Below are positions 1-9,010 of a DNA stretch of 36,152 nucleotides, one piece after another. Below the pieces are notes generated by a model. That model was not told where the DNA came from. It was given only the letters and a program-made list of their open reading frames with translations, and did not search any database. Every line of letters starts with the position of its first letter. Within the stretch, counting starts at the first letter, position 1. Source of the stretch: Brevundimonas sp. AAP58 (lineage in GTDB: Bacteria; Pseudomonadota; Alphaproteobacteria; Caulobacterales; Caulobacteraceae); assembly GCF_001295975.1 (NCBI RefSeq), contig NZ_LJHU01000010.1, forward strand, positions 1 through 36,152, given 5' to 3'. The translations under genes and the position numbers were made by a program.

Positions 1-299
1 GGCTCGGCCACCAGCCCGCCGCCGCAGCCGATGTCGATCAGGCGCAGGCCCTCGAACGGGCGGAGGGCCCGGGGGTCGCGGCCGAAGCGGGCGGCGACCT
101 GATCGCGGATGAAGCCCAGCCGCGCCGGGTTGAACTTGTGCAGCGGGGCGAACGGTCCGCGTGCGTCCCACCACTCCTCGGCTTGCGCCGAGAAGCGCGC
201 TACGTCGGCGGGATCGATGGACGGGCCGTGCGCCTCGCCCTCGAAGCCTTGGGCGGCAAGGGGTTTGCGCATCGCGGAGGGGTCGTTAGAAGCGGCCAT
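1..299 (-). CDS. ubiG: Ubiquinone biosynthesis O-methyltransferase UbiG (N-terminal part, cut by window edge)
   Basis: SAM-dependent methyltransferase that carries out the two O-methylation steps of ubiquinone synthesis. The reading frame starts at the ATG whose first base is 299 and stays open to base 1, giving about 99 residues. Around residues 39-60 it has the UbiG family segment AEEWWD...[14 protein letters not shown], which precedes the methyltransferase fold. At about residues 87-96 it has the SAM-binding glycine motif I (LIDIGCGGG). The remaining roughly 150 residues lie outside the window. It is divergent from lysC, with 57 bases between the two start codons that must hold both promoters. 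The family call rests on both motifs together; a generic class I methyltransferase would lack the EEWWD/NPxRL segment. Confidence 0.93.
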   Translation of the reverse strand, partial: MAASNDPSAMRKPLAAQGFEGEAHGPSIDPADVARFSAQAEEWWDARGPFAPLHKFNPARLGFIRDQVAARFGRDPRALRPFEGLRLIDIGCGGGLVAE

Positions 300-356
300 G
301 GGCTGACAGGGTGAACCCCTTTTCGGAAGGCCGCGCAACAGGGAGACCCCGTCACG

Positions 357-1631
357 ATGACGCGGCCAACAGCCTCTCGGCTGGTCATGAAGTTCGGCGG
401 CACCTCCATGGGCGACCTGGAGCGCATCCGCCGCGCGGCCCGGATCGTCGCCGCCGAGGTGAAGGCCGGGCACGCGGTCGCCGTCGTGGTGTCCGCAATG
501 GCGGGCAAGACCAATGAGCTGGTCGCCTGGACCGACGGCGCCGGTCCGCCGGCGCAGGGCATCCCCCTGTCGGACGACGAATACGACGTGGTCGTCGCCT
601 CGGGCGAGCAGGTGACGGCGGGGCTCCTGGCCCTGACGCTTCGCAACATGGGCTTTCGCGCCCGGTCGATGATGGGCTGGCAGGTGCCGATCCTGACCGA
701 CGACGCCCACGGCAAGGCGCGCATCGAGGACATCCCCGGCGACGCCCTGGCCAACGCCGTCGACGGCGGCGAGATCGTTGTGGTCCCCGGCTTCCAGGGC
801 GTGACCAAGGACGGGCGCATAACAACGCTGGGCCGGGGCGGCTCGGACACCTCGGCGGTGGCGGTGGCGGCGGCACTGGGCTGCGCGTGCGACATCTACA
901 CGGACGTGGACGGCGTCTACACGACCGACCCGCGCATCGAGAGCCGGGCGCGGCGGCTGGAGAAGGTCTCCTACGAGGAGATGCTGGAGATGGCGTCCCT
1001 GGGCGCCAAGGTGCTCCAGACCCGGTCGGTCGAACTGGCCATGGGCATGCGCGTGCCCGTCCGTGTCCTGTCCAGCTTCGTCGAGCCCGACGAGCACGGA
1101 AATCTTCCGCCGAAGTCCGGCACCCTGATCTGCGACGAGGAGGAAATCGTGGAGAAACGCATCGTGTCCGGCGTGACCATGAGCCGAGACGAGGCCCGGA
1201 TCACGCTTCTGGGCCTGTCGGACCGCACCGACGCGCCCGCCGACGTCTTCACGCGCCTGGCCGAGGCCAACGTCAACGTCGACATGATCGTCCAGAGCCA
1301 GGCCCGCACCGAGGGCGCGGTCAACCTGACCTTCACGACGGGCCGCCGGGATGCCGCCCGCGCCGCCGAGCTGATGCGGTCGGCCCAAGGAGAGATCGGC
1401 TTCGCCGACCTGCGCGTCGACGAGGACGTGGCCAAGGTCTCGGTCGTCGGCGTCGGCATGAGGAGCCATGCGGGCGTCGCCCAGACCATGTTCCGGGCGC
1501 TGGCCGACAAGGGCGTCAAGTTCCAGGCGATCTCGACGTCGGAGATCAAGATCAGCGTCTTGATCGACGCCGCCTACGCCGAACTGGCCGTGCGGGCGCT
1601 GCATGCGGCCTATGGGCTGGAAGCGGTATAG
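357..1631 (+). CDS. lysC: Aspartate kinase (aspartokinase)
   Basis: Cytosolic enzyme that phosphorylates L-aspartate with ATP, the first step towards lysine/diaminopimelate, threonine, methionine and isoleucine. The 424 residues match the usual 405-425 of the single-subunit type. The amino-acid kinase domain begins with KFGGTS at residues 12-17, has [13 protein letters not shown] near residue 80, and [11 protein letters not shown] at about 158-168. Two ACT regulatory domains follow (about 270-340 and 350-424), so feedback control by lysine and/or threonine is expected from the family. A purine-rich ribosome site (AGGGAGA) lies about 10 bases before the ATG at 357. An internal Met just before KFGG (codon at 387) is a weaker alternative. 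ubiG-lysC-ptsP order is common in alphaproteobacteria. Confidence 0.97.
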   Translation: MTRPTASRLVMKFGGTSMGDLERIRRAARIVAAEVKAGHAVAVVVSAMAGKTNELVAWTDGAGPPAQGIPLSDDEYDVVVASGEQVTAGLLALTLRNMGFRARSMMGWQVPILTDDAHGKARIEDIPGDALANAVDGGEIVVVPGFQGVTKDGRITTLGRGGSDTSAVAVAAALGCACDIYTDVDGVYTTDPRIESRARRLEKVSYEEMLEMASLGAKVLQTRSVELAMGMRVPVRVLSSFVEPDEHGNLPPKSGTLICDEEEIVEKRIVSGVTMSRDEARITLLGLSDRTDAPADVFTRLAEANVNVDMIVQSQARTEGAVNLTFTTGRRDAARAAELMRSAQGEIGFADLRVDEDVAKVSVVGVGMRSHAGVAQTMFRALADKGVKFQAISTSEIKISVLIDAAYAELAVRALHAAYGLEAV

Positions 1632-1677
1632 GTTTGGCTGAGGCTGGCCTTATGTTGGGGCCGAGCAGGGAGACCGG

Positions 1678-3951
1678 ATGGCCGTAGCGGGCGGAGCGAT
1701 GACGAGGGGACCGCGCGTCCTCCTGCGCCAGATCCGCGAGGCGATGGCCGACGGCGGCCCGGCGCAGGGTCGTCTCGACGTCGTCGTCCGCACCATCGCC
1801 CAGTCGATGGTGGCCGAGGTCTGCTCCATCTATCTGCGTCGGGCGTCGGGCGAGCTCGAACTGTTCGCCACCCAGGGCCTGAACCCCGACGCCGTCCACC
1901 GCACACGGCTGAAGCCGGGTGAGGGCCTGGTCGGCGAGGTGGCGCGGCTGGCCCAGCCAATCAGCCTGTCGGACGCGCCCGCCCACCCCAGTTTCTCCTA
2001 CCGGCCGGAGACGGGCGAGGATCCCTACCACGCCTTCCTCGGCGCCCCCCTGCTGCGCGGCGGCCGGGCGATCGGGGTGCTGGTCGTCCAGAACCGGGCC
2101 GAGCGTCGCTATGACGAGGATGAGGTCGAGGACATCCAGACCATCGCCATGGTGCTGGCCGAGACGGTGGCGTCTGGCGAGCTGCTGGCGGCCGACGAAC
2201 TGCGCGATGTCGAACTGGCGCCCCACAGGCCCGAACGCATCAAGGGCCAACGGTTCGCCGAAGGGCTGGCCTACGGCCATGTCGTGCTGCATGAGCCCCC
2301 CCTGCCGCCCGAAAGGCTGCTGGCCGAGAACCAGCAGGTCGAGGAGATCCGGCTCCGCGAAGGGCTGAACGCGCTCAAGAAGTCCATCGACGACCTGCTG
2401 GACGGCGGTCAGGGCAAGCTGGCGGGTCAGTCGTTCGAGGTGCTCGAAACCTATCGCATGTTCGCCGACGACCGGGGCTGGAACCGGTCGCTGGAGGAGG
2501 CGGTGCGCGGCGGCCTGACCGCCGAGGCCGCCGTCGACCGGGTGAGGAACGAACACCGCGCCCGTTTCGCCCAGGCGCGCGACCCCTATATCCGCGAGCG
2601 GCTCCATGACTTCGAGGATCTGGCCAACCGGTTGCTGCGCATCCTGGCGGGCGACAATCCCAGCGAGCGAGAGCTACCCGACGACGCCATCCTGGTGGCC
2701 AAGAACCTGGGGCCGGCGGACCTCTTGGAATACCCCCGCGATCGCATCCGCGGCCTGTTGATGGAGGAGGGCTCGGCCGCCAGCCACGCCGCCATCGTGG
2801 CCCGGGCGCTGCAGATTCCCTGCGTCGGCCGTCTGCAGGGGGTGCGCGACCGGCTGAGCGAGGGCGACCTCGTCATCGTCGACGGCGAGACGGGCGAGGC
2901 GCATCTGCGGCCGCGCCCGGACATGCTGGACTCGGTCCGCTCGCGCATGGCCGTGCGCAGCCAGCGCCAGGCGGAGTTCGCCAAGCTGAGGGACACCCCG
3001 GCCGTCACGCTGGACGGCACGCGGATCACGCTCCTGACCAACGCCGGTCTGGCCGTCGATCTGGAGAACCTGGACGCCACCGGTGCCGAAGGCATCGGCC
3101 TGTTCCGCACCGAGTTCCAGTTCATGGTGTCCGAAGAACTGCCGCGCCTGAACTCCCAGACCGAGCTGTACAAGCTGGTGCTGGACGCGGCGGGCGGCCG
3201 GCCCGTCACCTTCCGGACGCTCGACATCGGCGGCGACAAGGTCCTGCCCTACATGGAGACGACCGAGCGGGAGGAGAATCCGGCGCTGGGGCGGCGCGCC
3301 ATTCGCCTGGGTCTGGACCGACCGTCCCTGCTCCGGCTCCAGCTGCGCGCGCTTCTGGCCGCCGGGGCGGGGCGCGAGCTGCGGGTCATGTTCCCCATGA
3401 TCGCCACGGTCGACGAATTCCGCGCCGCCCGAGACCTGGTCGACGTCGAGTGCGAATGGGCGCGGCGTCGGGGGCGGCCGCTACCGGCGCTTTTGCGGGT
3501 CGGAGCCATGATCGAATGCCCCAGCCTGCTGTGGCATCTGGACGCGCTCCTGCCGCTGACCGACTTCGTCTCGGTCGGGTCCAATGACCTGTTTCAGTAC
3601 ATGTATGCGGCGGACCGGACGAACCCCCTGGTGTCGGATCGCTACGACCCCCTGTCGCCCCCAGCGCTCCGGGCGCTGCAGTCCATCCAGAAAGCCTGCG
3701 CCGAAAGCGGCACGCCAGTGTCGGTTTGCGGCGAGTTGGCGGGGCGACCGCTGGAGGCCTTCGCCCTGATATGTCTCGGCTTTACCCGCCTGTCGGCCCC
3801 GGCCGGCGGCGTCGGCCCGGTCAAGCGGATGATCCTCTCGACTGACCTGGCGGCGGCGCGTCGTGGAATGGAGAAACTGCTCGGCTCCTCGGCCGGGTCG
3901 GTCAGGAACGAGATCGAGAGTCTGGCCCGGAAACTGAACGTCGGTCTGTGA
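1678..3951 (+). CDS. ptsP: Phosphoenolpyruvate-protein phosphotransferase PtsP (enzyme I-Ntr)
   Basis: First enzyme of the nitrogen-related PTS: it autophosphorylates from PEP and passes phosphate to NPr and then EIIA-Ntr, a regulatory rather than sugar-transport relay. The 757 residues start with a GAF domain (about 25-165; family work in Caulobacter and Sinorhizobium links it to glutamine sensing). The enzyme I phosphohistidine domain follows, with active-site His370 in GSAASHAAIVARAL. The PEP-binding TIM barrel has FRTEFQFM, GSNDLFQYMYAADRTNP near 634-650, and catalytic Cys684 in CGELAG. All catalytic residues expected of the family are visible. It starts 46 bases after lysC, with GGGAGA ahead of the ATG. 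A short GC hairpin after the stop (about 3953-3971) lacks a T run and is a poor terminator. Confidence 0.96.
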   Translation: MAVAGGAMTRGPRVLLRQIREAMADGGPAQGRLDVVVRTIAQSMVAEVCSIYLRRASGELELFATQGLNPDAVHRTRLKPGEGLVGEVARLAQPISLSDAPAHPSFSYRPETGEDPYHAFLGAPLLRGGRAIGVLVVQNRAERRYDEDEVEDIQTIAMVLAETVASGELLAADELRDVELAPHRPERIKGQRFAEGLAYGHVVLHEPPLPPERLLAENQQVEEIRLREGLNALKKSIDDLLDGGQGKLAGQSFEVLETYRMFADDRGWNRSLEEAVRGGLTAEAAVDRVRNEHRARFAQARDPYIRERLHDFEDLANRLLRILAGDNPSERELPDDAILVAKNLGPADLLEYPRDRIRGLLMEEGSAASHAAIVARALQIPCVGRLQGVRDRLSEGDLVIVDGETGEAHLRPRPDMLDSVRSRMAVRSQRQAEFAKLRDTPAVTLDGTRITLLTNAGLAVDLENLDATGAEGIGLFRTEFQFMVSEELPRLNSQTELYKLVLDAAGGRPVTFRTLDIGGDKVLPYMETTEREENPALGRRAIRLGLDRPSLLRLQLRALLAAGAGRELRVMFPMIATVDEFRAARDLVDVECEWARRRGRPLPALLRVGAMIECPSLLWHLDALLPLTDFVSVGSNDLFQYMYAADRTNPLVSDRYDPLSPPALRALQSIQKACAESGTPVSVCGELAGRPLEAFALICLGFTRLSAPAGGVGPVKRMILSTDLAAARRGMEKLLGSSAGSVRNEIESLARKLNVGL

Positions 3952-4143
3952 ACCGTTCCCTTTCGGGACGGCGAACAAGCTTAACAAGACGTTGAACCAG
4001 CGGCCAAAATGGGTTATCCACAAGACGATTTCAGTATCCCCGGGGGGCCGGTCGGGTTTCGTCACAGCACCGTGCTAGGCGGACCCGTGTGGGGTACTGC
4101 GACGGGGTCTGTCAGTCCGTCGCTGAGTATGGGGCAGGGCGTC

Positions 4144-5262
4144 ATGGCGCTGGACACGGGGAACGTCCCCGACGAGTTTCGGGCTCATCCGGACTGGAAG
4201 GACCCTGTGCCCTCCATCACTGACGCGCCGACCCTCGGGGATGGCCTGAAACGTACCCGCGAAGAGTCCGGCCGGTCTCTGGCCGAACTGGCCGCCGACA
4301 CCCGGGTTCACGAACGCTATCTTCGCGCGCTCGAGCAGAACGACCATTCGGCCCTGCCGTCGCGCGTCTTCGCCATCGGCTATGTGCGAGCCTATGCGGG
4401 GGCGCTGGGCCTCGACGAACAACTGGCCGTCGAGCGGTTCAAGCGTGAGACGCCGGACGCCGCCGTTCCGCTGCAGCCGCCGGTCGGCATCGCCTTCGAG
4501 GAAGTCCGACGCTATTCGCCGCGCATCATCGGCGCCATCGCCCTGATCGTGCTGTCCATCGTCGGCTGGAATGTCTGGCAGCGCGTCAGCCTGATGCGCG
4601 CGCCCCAACCGTCCGACATCGCCGAGGTGCCCGAAAGCTGGAGCCTGGGTGCCGTCATCGGCCAACAACCCGTCAGCGTCGGCGCGCCGCTCCCGGCCCC
4701 GCCGGACCAGACGACGCCAGCGCTCTATCTGACGCCGGGGCTGGAGGCCCAACTGACCGGCATCGATCCTGCCGACACAGAGGCATTGGCTGCGGCCGCC
4801 GCCGCCAGCGCCCCGCCGGTTCAGGCCGCCTTCAATCCGCGCGGTGCCGTTTACGGCGCCGAGGCTGCGGCGTCGCAGGTGGTGATCCAGGCCCGTCGCG
4901 CCGCCGCCTTCGTGGTGCGCACCTCTGACGGCCGTGTCCTGTTCGCCCGCCAGCTCGCGGCCGGAGAGGCCTGGCGCGCGCCGATGGGCGTGGCCGCCGT
5001 GGTCGACGTATCGGAGCCGGGTGACTTCGACGTCTATCTGAACGGAGAGCACGGCGGGGTCTTGCCGACCCCGGTGACGCCGCTGGCCCAGCTGAACAGT
5101 CGCGCCGCAGATCTCGCTCGCCAGACCGCCGCCCGCATCGAGGCCGAGGCCACCGCGCGTCAGGCCGCCGCCGCCCGCGCCGCCTCCGCGGCCCAGGCGG
5201 CCGTGACGCAGACCACGCAAGCCGCCCAGACGGCGTTGACGCCGGCTGTCACGCCGCGCTGA
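4144..5262 (+). CDS. RodZ-like helix-turn-helix membrane protein (HTH_25 / DUF4115)
   Basis: Single-pass membrane protein resembling RodZ, the cytoskeletal adaptor that links MreB to the elongation machinery. A Cro/CI-like HTH domain covers about residues 25-90 (TLGDGLKRTREESGRSL..., then RYLRALE and FAIGYVRAYA). One membrane helix lies at about 124-146 (RIIGAIALIVLSIVGW). The periplasmic region carries a DUF4115-like beta segment around 240-310 (FVVRTSDGRVLFARQLAAGE), and the tail is an Ala/Gln-rich low-complexity stretch. I chose the ATG at 4144, which has GGGGCAGGG just upstream. An in-frame ATG at 4009 would add 45 residues but has no ribosome site and the added sequence looks unstructured. 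It stands next to ispG, a common alphaproteobacterial arrangement. The RodZ role itself is inferred. Confidence 0.85.
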   Translation: MALDTGNVPDEFRAHPDWKDPVPSITDAPTLGDGLKRTREESGRSLAELAADTRVHERYLRALEQNDHSALPSRVFAIGYVRAYAGALGLDEQLAVERFKRETPDAAVPLQPPVGIAFEEVRRYSPRIIGAIALIVLSIVGWNVWQRVSLMRAPQPSDIAEVPESWSLGAVIGQQPVSVGAPLPAPPDQTTPALYLTPGLEAQLTGIDPADTEALAAAAAASAPPVQAAFNPRGAVYGAEAAASQVVIQARRAAAFVVRTSDGRVLFARQLAAGEAWRAPMGVAAVVDVSEPGDFDVYLNGEHGGVLPTPVTPLAQLNSRAADLARQTAARIEAEATARQAAAARAASAAQAAVTQTTQAAQTALTPAVTPR

Positions 5263-5319
5263 TCGTCGGCGCATGGCCGTCATGGCCTTGTCTCGACCGC
5301 TCGCCTATATTCCCGTGTC

Positions 5320-6477
5320 ATGAGCCACGACGCGACTGAACTCGGCCACATCCGTCCCTGGCGGACCATCGAACGCAGGAAGAGCCGCCAGATCCGGGTC
5401 GGCTCCGTCGCGGTCGGCGGCGACGCGCCGATCAGCGTCCAGTCGATGACCAACACGCCGACCTCGGACGCGGCCGCCACGATCGACCAGATTCGCCAGC
5501 TGGAAGAGGCAGGAGCCGACATCGTGCGCGTCTCCTGCCCGGACGAGGAGTCGACGGCCGCGTTCAAGACGATCGCGCGAGAGGCGAAGGTGCCGCTCGT
5601 GGCCGACATCCACTTCCACTACCGGCGCGGCATCGAGGCGGCCGAGGCCGGCGCGGCCTGTCTGAGGATCAATCCCGGCAACATCGGCAGCCCCGACCGG
5701 GTGCGCGAGGTCATCCAGGCGGCCAAGGACCACGGCTGCTCCATGCGCATCGGCGTCAACGCTGGCTCGCTGGAGAAGGAACTTCTGGAGAAGTACGGCG
5801 AGCCCTGCCCCGACGCCATGGTCGAGAGCGCGCTGAACCACGCGCGCATCCTGCAGGACCACGACTTTCACGAGTTCAAGATTTCGGTGAAGGCGTCGGA
5901 TCCCTTCCTGACGGTGGCCGCCTATCACCAGTTGGCCGAGGCCATAGACTGTCCCTTGCACGTCGGCGTGACGGAGGCCGGGCCGCTGCGCACCGGCACG
6001 ATCAAATCCTCCATCGCCATGGGCAATCTGCTGTGGGCGGGCATCGGCGACACCATCCGCGTGTCGCTGGCCGCCGATCCGGTCGAGGAGATCAAGGTCG
6101 GCTTCGACATTCTGAAGTCGCTCGGCCTGCGCCACCGGGGCGTCAACATCATCGCCTGCCCGTCCTGCGCGCGTCAGGGCTTCAACGTCATCGAGACGGT
6201 CGGCATCCTCGAAGAGAAGTTGGCCCACATCTCCACGCCCATGAGCCTGTCGATCATCGGCTGCGTCGTGAACGGCCCAGGCGAGGCGCTCTACACCGAC
6301 ATCGGCTTCACCGGCGGCGGGGCCGGGTCCGGCATGGTCTATCTGAACGGCAAGATCGCCCACAAGCAGGCCAACGACGGCATGATCGACACGATCGTCG
6401 AGATGGTCGAGCAGAAGGCCGAGGAACTGAACGCCGCCCGCGCCGCCCAGGCCGCGGCGCTCGAAGCGGCCGAGTAG
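5320..6477 (+). CDS. ispG: 4-hydroxy-3-methylbut-2-en-1-yl diphosphate synthase IspG (GcpE)
   Basis: Penultimate enzyme of the MEP (non-mevalonate) isoprenoid pathway: a [4Fe-4S] enzyme that reductively opens methylerythritol cyclodiphosphate to HMBPP. The 385 residues are typical. The N-terminal TIM barrel begins with [10 protein letters not shown]. The C-terminal cluster domain carries the conserved Cys residues: Cys280 and Cys283 in [10 protein letters not shown] and Cys315 in [10 protein letters not shown], where the NGPGEA loop is the family signature. The tail is Ala/Glu-rich and probably disordered. Fifty-seven bases separate it from the RodZ-like gene. They contain TATATT about 17 bases before the ATG, so it may have its own promoter, though no well-spaced -35 is visible. 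Confidence 0.97.
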   Translation: MSHDATELGHIRPWRTIERRKSRQIRVGSVAVGGDAPISVQSMTNTPTSDAAATIDQIRQLEEAGADIVRVSCPDEESTAAFKTIAREAKVPLVADIHFHYRRGIEAAEAGAACLRINPGNIGSPDRVREVIQAAKDHGCSMRIGVNAGSLEKELLEKYGEPCPDAMVESALNHARILQDHDFHEFKISVKASDPFLTVAAYHQLAEAIDCPLHVGVTEAGPLRTGTIKSSIAMGNLLWAGIGDTIRVSLAADPVEEIKVGFDILKSLGLRHRGVNIIACPSCARQGFNVIETVGILEEKLAHISTPMSLSIIGCVVNGPGEALYTDIGFTGGGAGSGMVYLNGKIAHKQANDGMIDTIVEMVEQKAEELNAARAAQAAALEAAE

Positions 6478-6486
6478 GCTGGTCTC

Positions 6487-7083
6487 ATGAAGCTTTACAT
6501 CGCCCCGCCCTCGCCGTTCGCGCGCAAGTGCCGGATCGTGGTCCGCGAGAAGGGCTTGGCGGGTTGCGTCGAGGAGCTTCTCGTTAACCCGTACGAGAGC
6601 CCCGAGGCGCTGCTGGCGGTCAATCCGATCGCCCAGGTGCCCGCGCTGCTCACCAACGACAGCGAGGCGATCCTGGACAGCCCGGTGATCTGCGAATGGC
6701 TGGACCGGCAGGGGGTGGGTCCGATCCTCCTGCCAGTCGATGGACCTGAGCGGTGGCGGGTGAAGCGGGTCGAGGGTCTGGCCTCGGCGGTGCTGGAGAT
6801 GGGCGTCAAGCTGGTGCTGGAGAAGCGCCGTCCCGAGAGCGAGCGGTCGCCGTCGTGGATGGCGCGCTGGACCGAGAACATGGGGCGCGCTCTTGATGCT
6901 CTCGAGGCTTCGGGCGTCGCCGCCGAGCCTCTGGACATGGGCGTCATCACGGCCGGTTGCGCCGTGACCTGGCTGGATTTCCGCCACCCCGATTACGACT
7001 GGAAGACCGGACGGCCGGGGCTGGTGGCGCTTCAGGCAGCGCTGGAGATGCGCGAAAGCTTCCGCCAGACCGTTCCCGCCTGA
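6487..7083 (+). CDS. Glutathione S-transferase family protein
   Basis: Predicted cytosolic GST-fold protein of 198 residues. The thioredoxin-like N-terminal domain begins MKLYIAPPSPFARKCRI, the usual strand-Ser/Pro-helix start of bacterial GSTs, with the candidate catalytic Ser at residue 9. NPIAQVPALL follows around residue 52, supplying the cis-Pro, and then DSPVICEWLD, which provides the glutathione gamma-glutamyl contact. The C-terminal half is all-helical. It begins 9 bases after the ispG stop, so it is probably cotranscribed, but nothing ties its substrate to isoprenoids. It converges with recQ, with only 3 bases between stop codons. Substrate unknown; a stress or detoxification role is only the family default. 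Confidence 0.88.
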   Translation: MKLYIAPPSPFARKCRIVVREKGLAGCVEELLVNPYESPEALLAVNPIAQVPALLTNDSEAILDSPVICEWLDRQGVGPILLPVDGPERWRVKRVEGLASAVLEMGVKLVLEKRRPESERSPSWMARWTENMGRALDALEASGVAAEPLDMGVITAGCAVTWLDFRHPDYDWKTGRPGLVALQAALEMRESFRQTVPA

Positions 7084-7086
7084 CGC

Positions 7087-8958
7087 TCAGGCCAGTTCCC
7101 CAAGCACCTTAAGCACTCCCGCGCCGTAGCGGTCGATCTTTGTCACGCCGACACCGGGGATGGCGGCGAGCGCGTCCAGCGTGCCTGGCTCGCGCATCGC
7201 GATTTCCAGCAGGGTCTTGTCCTGAAAGATGACGTAGGGCGGAACGTGCTGTTCCGAGGCACGGTCGCGGCGCCAGGCGCGCAGGGCTTCGAACCGGGCG
7301 CGGACATCGGCGTCCAGCGCCTCGACGGCGGCGTTGCGGTCATTGCGGGCGCGGTTGCGGGGATTGCCCGAGCGGGTGCGGGCGTCGAAGCCGGCGGGAG
7401 TGCGGCGCACCTCGACCTTCGCTTCTCCCCGATAGACGGCGCGGACGCGGTCGGGGTCGCCCAGCGTGACGAGCGGCTTGCCCTCGTTGGGATCCTCGAC
7501 CAGCAGGCCCTCGAACATCAGGTGATCCAGGATGTCGCGCCAGCCGGTGGAGGCGATGTCCTTGCCGATGCCCCAGGTCGACAGGTCGCTTTCCCAGGGC
7601 TGGACGTCCTTGGTCTTGCCGGTCAGGTGATCGACGATCCGGCCCCGTCCGAATCGGCCGCCCAGCCGCTGGACCGCCGCCAGCGCCTTCTGGGCCGGGA
7701 CGGTGGCGTCATAAAGGGCAGGCGGGTCCTGGCAGATATCACAGACCCCGCAGGCGCCGGCGTCGGTCTCTCCGAAATAGCGGCGCACGGCCTGGGGGCG
7801 GCAGGTGGCGCCGTCCAGCATGGCGAACAGCTGGCGGGCCTTTCGCGTCTGCACCGCCTTGACCTCTTCGGCCATCGGGCGGCTCTCGAGACGACGCAGC
7901 GTCCAGGCGATGTCGGAGGGACCGTAAAGGGTAATGCCGTCGGCGGGTTCGCCGTCCCGGCCCGCGCGGCCAATCTCCTGCCAATAGGCCTCCAGCGACC
8001 CCGGCGGATCGGCGTGGATGACGAAGCGGACGTCGGCCTTATCGACGCCCATTCCGAACGCGATCGTCGCGACCATCACGGCCCCGTCCTCAGCCAGGAA
8101 ACGCTCGAGCCGCCGGTCGCGCTCCGGCCCGGCCATGCCGGCGTGATAAGCGATGGCGTTGGTCCCGGCGGACTTCAGCCCATCGGCCACGCGCTCGCAG
8201 CCGTCGCGGCTGCCGCAATAGACGACGCCGGACTGGCCCCGACGGGCGCGGACCAGTTCGATGACGTGGGCGTCGGTCCTGGCGCGCGAGGCGGAGTCCT
8301 TGCGGATGGCGGACAGCTGCAGGTTCGGTCGGGCGAAGCTGTCGACGAAGACGGCAGCCCCTTCGAGGTGCAGGGACGCGAGGATGTCATCACGGGTGCG
8401 GGCGTCGGCCGTGGCGGTGACGGCGATGCGGGGCACGCCGGGGAAGAGCTCTCCCAGCCGGCCGAGCGTGCGGTAGTCGGGGCGGAAATCATGGCCCCAC
8501 TGACTGACGCAGTGGGCCTCGTCGATGGCGATGAGGGCGAGCGGTGTCTCGGACAGACGGTCGAGCAGGGCGCCCGATTGGAGCCCTTCTGGCGAGACAT
8601 AGAGCAGGTCGAGCTCGCCTGAACGGGCGGCGCGCAGGACGGCGGAACGTTCATCGAGCGACAGGCCGGAATCGAGGCGGGCGGCGCGCACCCCCTGCTG
8701 GCGCAGCGCCTCGACCTGGTCGGTCATGAGCGCGATCAGCGGCGAGATGACAAGGCCCAGGCCGGGGCGGATCAGGGCCGGGACCTGATAGCAGACGCTC
8801 TTGCCGCCGCCGGTCGGCAGGACCGCGAGTACGTCGCGTCCAGCCAGAACCTCGGCCACGACCGAGGCCTGCAGGCCCCGGAAATCGGCATGACCCCAGA
8901 CGCGCTCCAGGACGGCGCGGGCTTGGGGGAGAAGATCCTGGCTCATCGCGTCGCACAT
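7087..8958 (-). CDS. recQ: ATP-dependent DNA helicase RecQ
   Basis: 3'-5' superfamily 2 helicase acting in recombination-linked repair and replication-fork processing. It has Walker A TGGGKS near residue 50 and the DEAH motif IDEAHCVSQWGHDFRPDY, typical of RecQ with its aromatic-rich loop. Helicase motif VI is QEIGRAGRDG, the zinc-binding domain has four Cys (C-x18-C-x2-C-x2-C), and winged-helix and C-terminal HRDC domains follow. Length is about 620 residues, usual for bacterial RecQ. The frame is open further upstream to 9315, but that part overlaps the SDR gene and reads as low-complexity, so I reject it. Two close starts exist: ATG at 8958 (GGCGAG 7 bases upstream, used here) and ATG at 8946. 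It is the last gene of the regB-to-recQ minus-strand run. Confidence 0.96.
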   Translation of the reverse strand: MCDAMSQDLLPQARAVLERVWGHADFRGLQASVVAEVLAGRDVLAVLPTGGGKSVCYQVPALIRPGLGLVISPLIALMTDQVEALRQQGVRAARLDSGLSLDERSAVLRAARSGELDLLYVSPEGLQSGALLDRLSETPLALIAIDEAHCVSQWGHDFRPDYRTLGRLGELFPGVPRIAVTATADARTRDDILASLHLEGAAVFVDSFARPNLQLSAIRKDSASRARTDAHVIELVRARRGQSGVVYCGSRDGCERVADGLKSAGTNAIAYHAGMAGPERDRRLERFLAEDGAVMVATIAFGMGVDKADVRFVIHADPPGSLEAYWQEIGRAGRDGEPADGITLYGPSDIAWTLRRLESRPMAEEVKAVQTRKARQLFAMLDGATCRPQAVRRYFGETDAGACGVCDICQDPPALYDATVPAQKALAAVQRLGGRFGRGRIVDHLTGKTKDVQPWESDLSTWGIGKDIASTGWRDILDHLMFEGLLVEDPNEGKPLVTLGDPDRVRAVYRGEAKVEVRRTPAGFDARTRSGNPRNRARNDRNAAVEALDADVRARFEALRAWRRDRASEQHVPPYVIFQDKTLLEIAMREPGTLDALAAIPGVGVTKIDRYGAGVLKVLGELA

Positions 8959-9010
8959 ACGACGACTCGCCAGGGATGGCAGGGGCAAACCGATGACATC
9001 ACGACGACCG

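Noticed and set aside
3953..3971. Terminator after ptsP
   Set aside because: The stem has a mismatch and there is no T run after it.
4075..5283. 402-residue open frame on the minus strand opposite the RodZ-like gene
   Set aside because: Composition is Arg/Gly/His repeats typical of the mirror frame of GC-rich genes; no family motifs, and the plus-strand gene has clear domains.
5305..6987. 560-residue minus-strand open frame opposite ispG and the GST gene
   Set aside because: It spans two well-identified genes and has the His/Arg/Asp-rich make-up of an antisense shadow.
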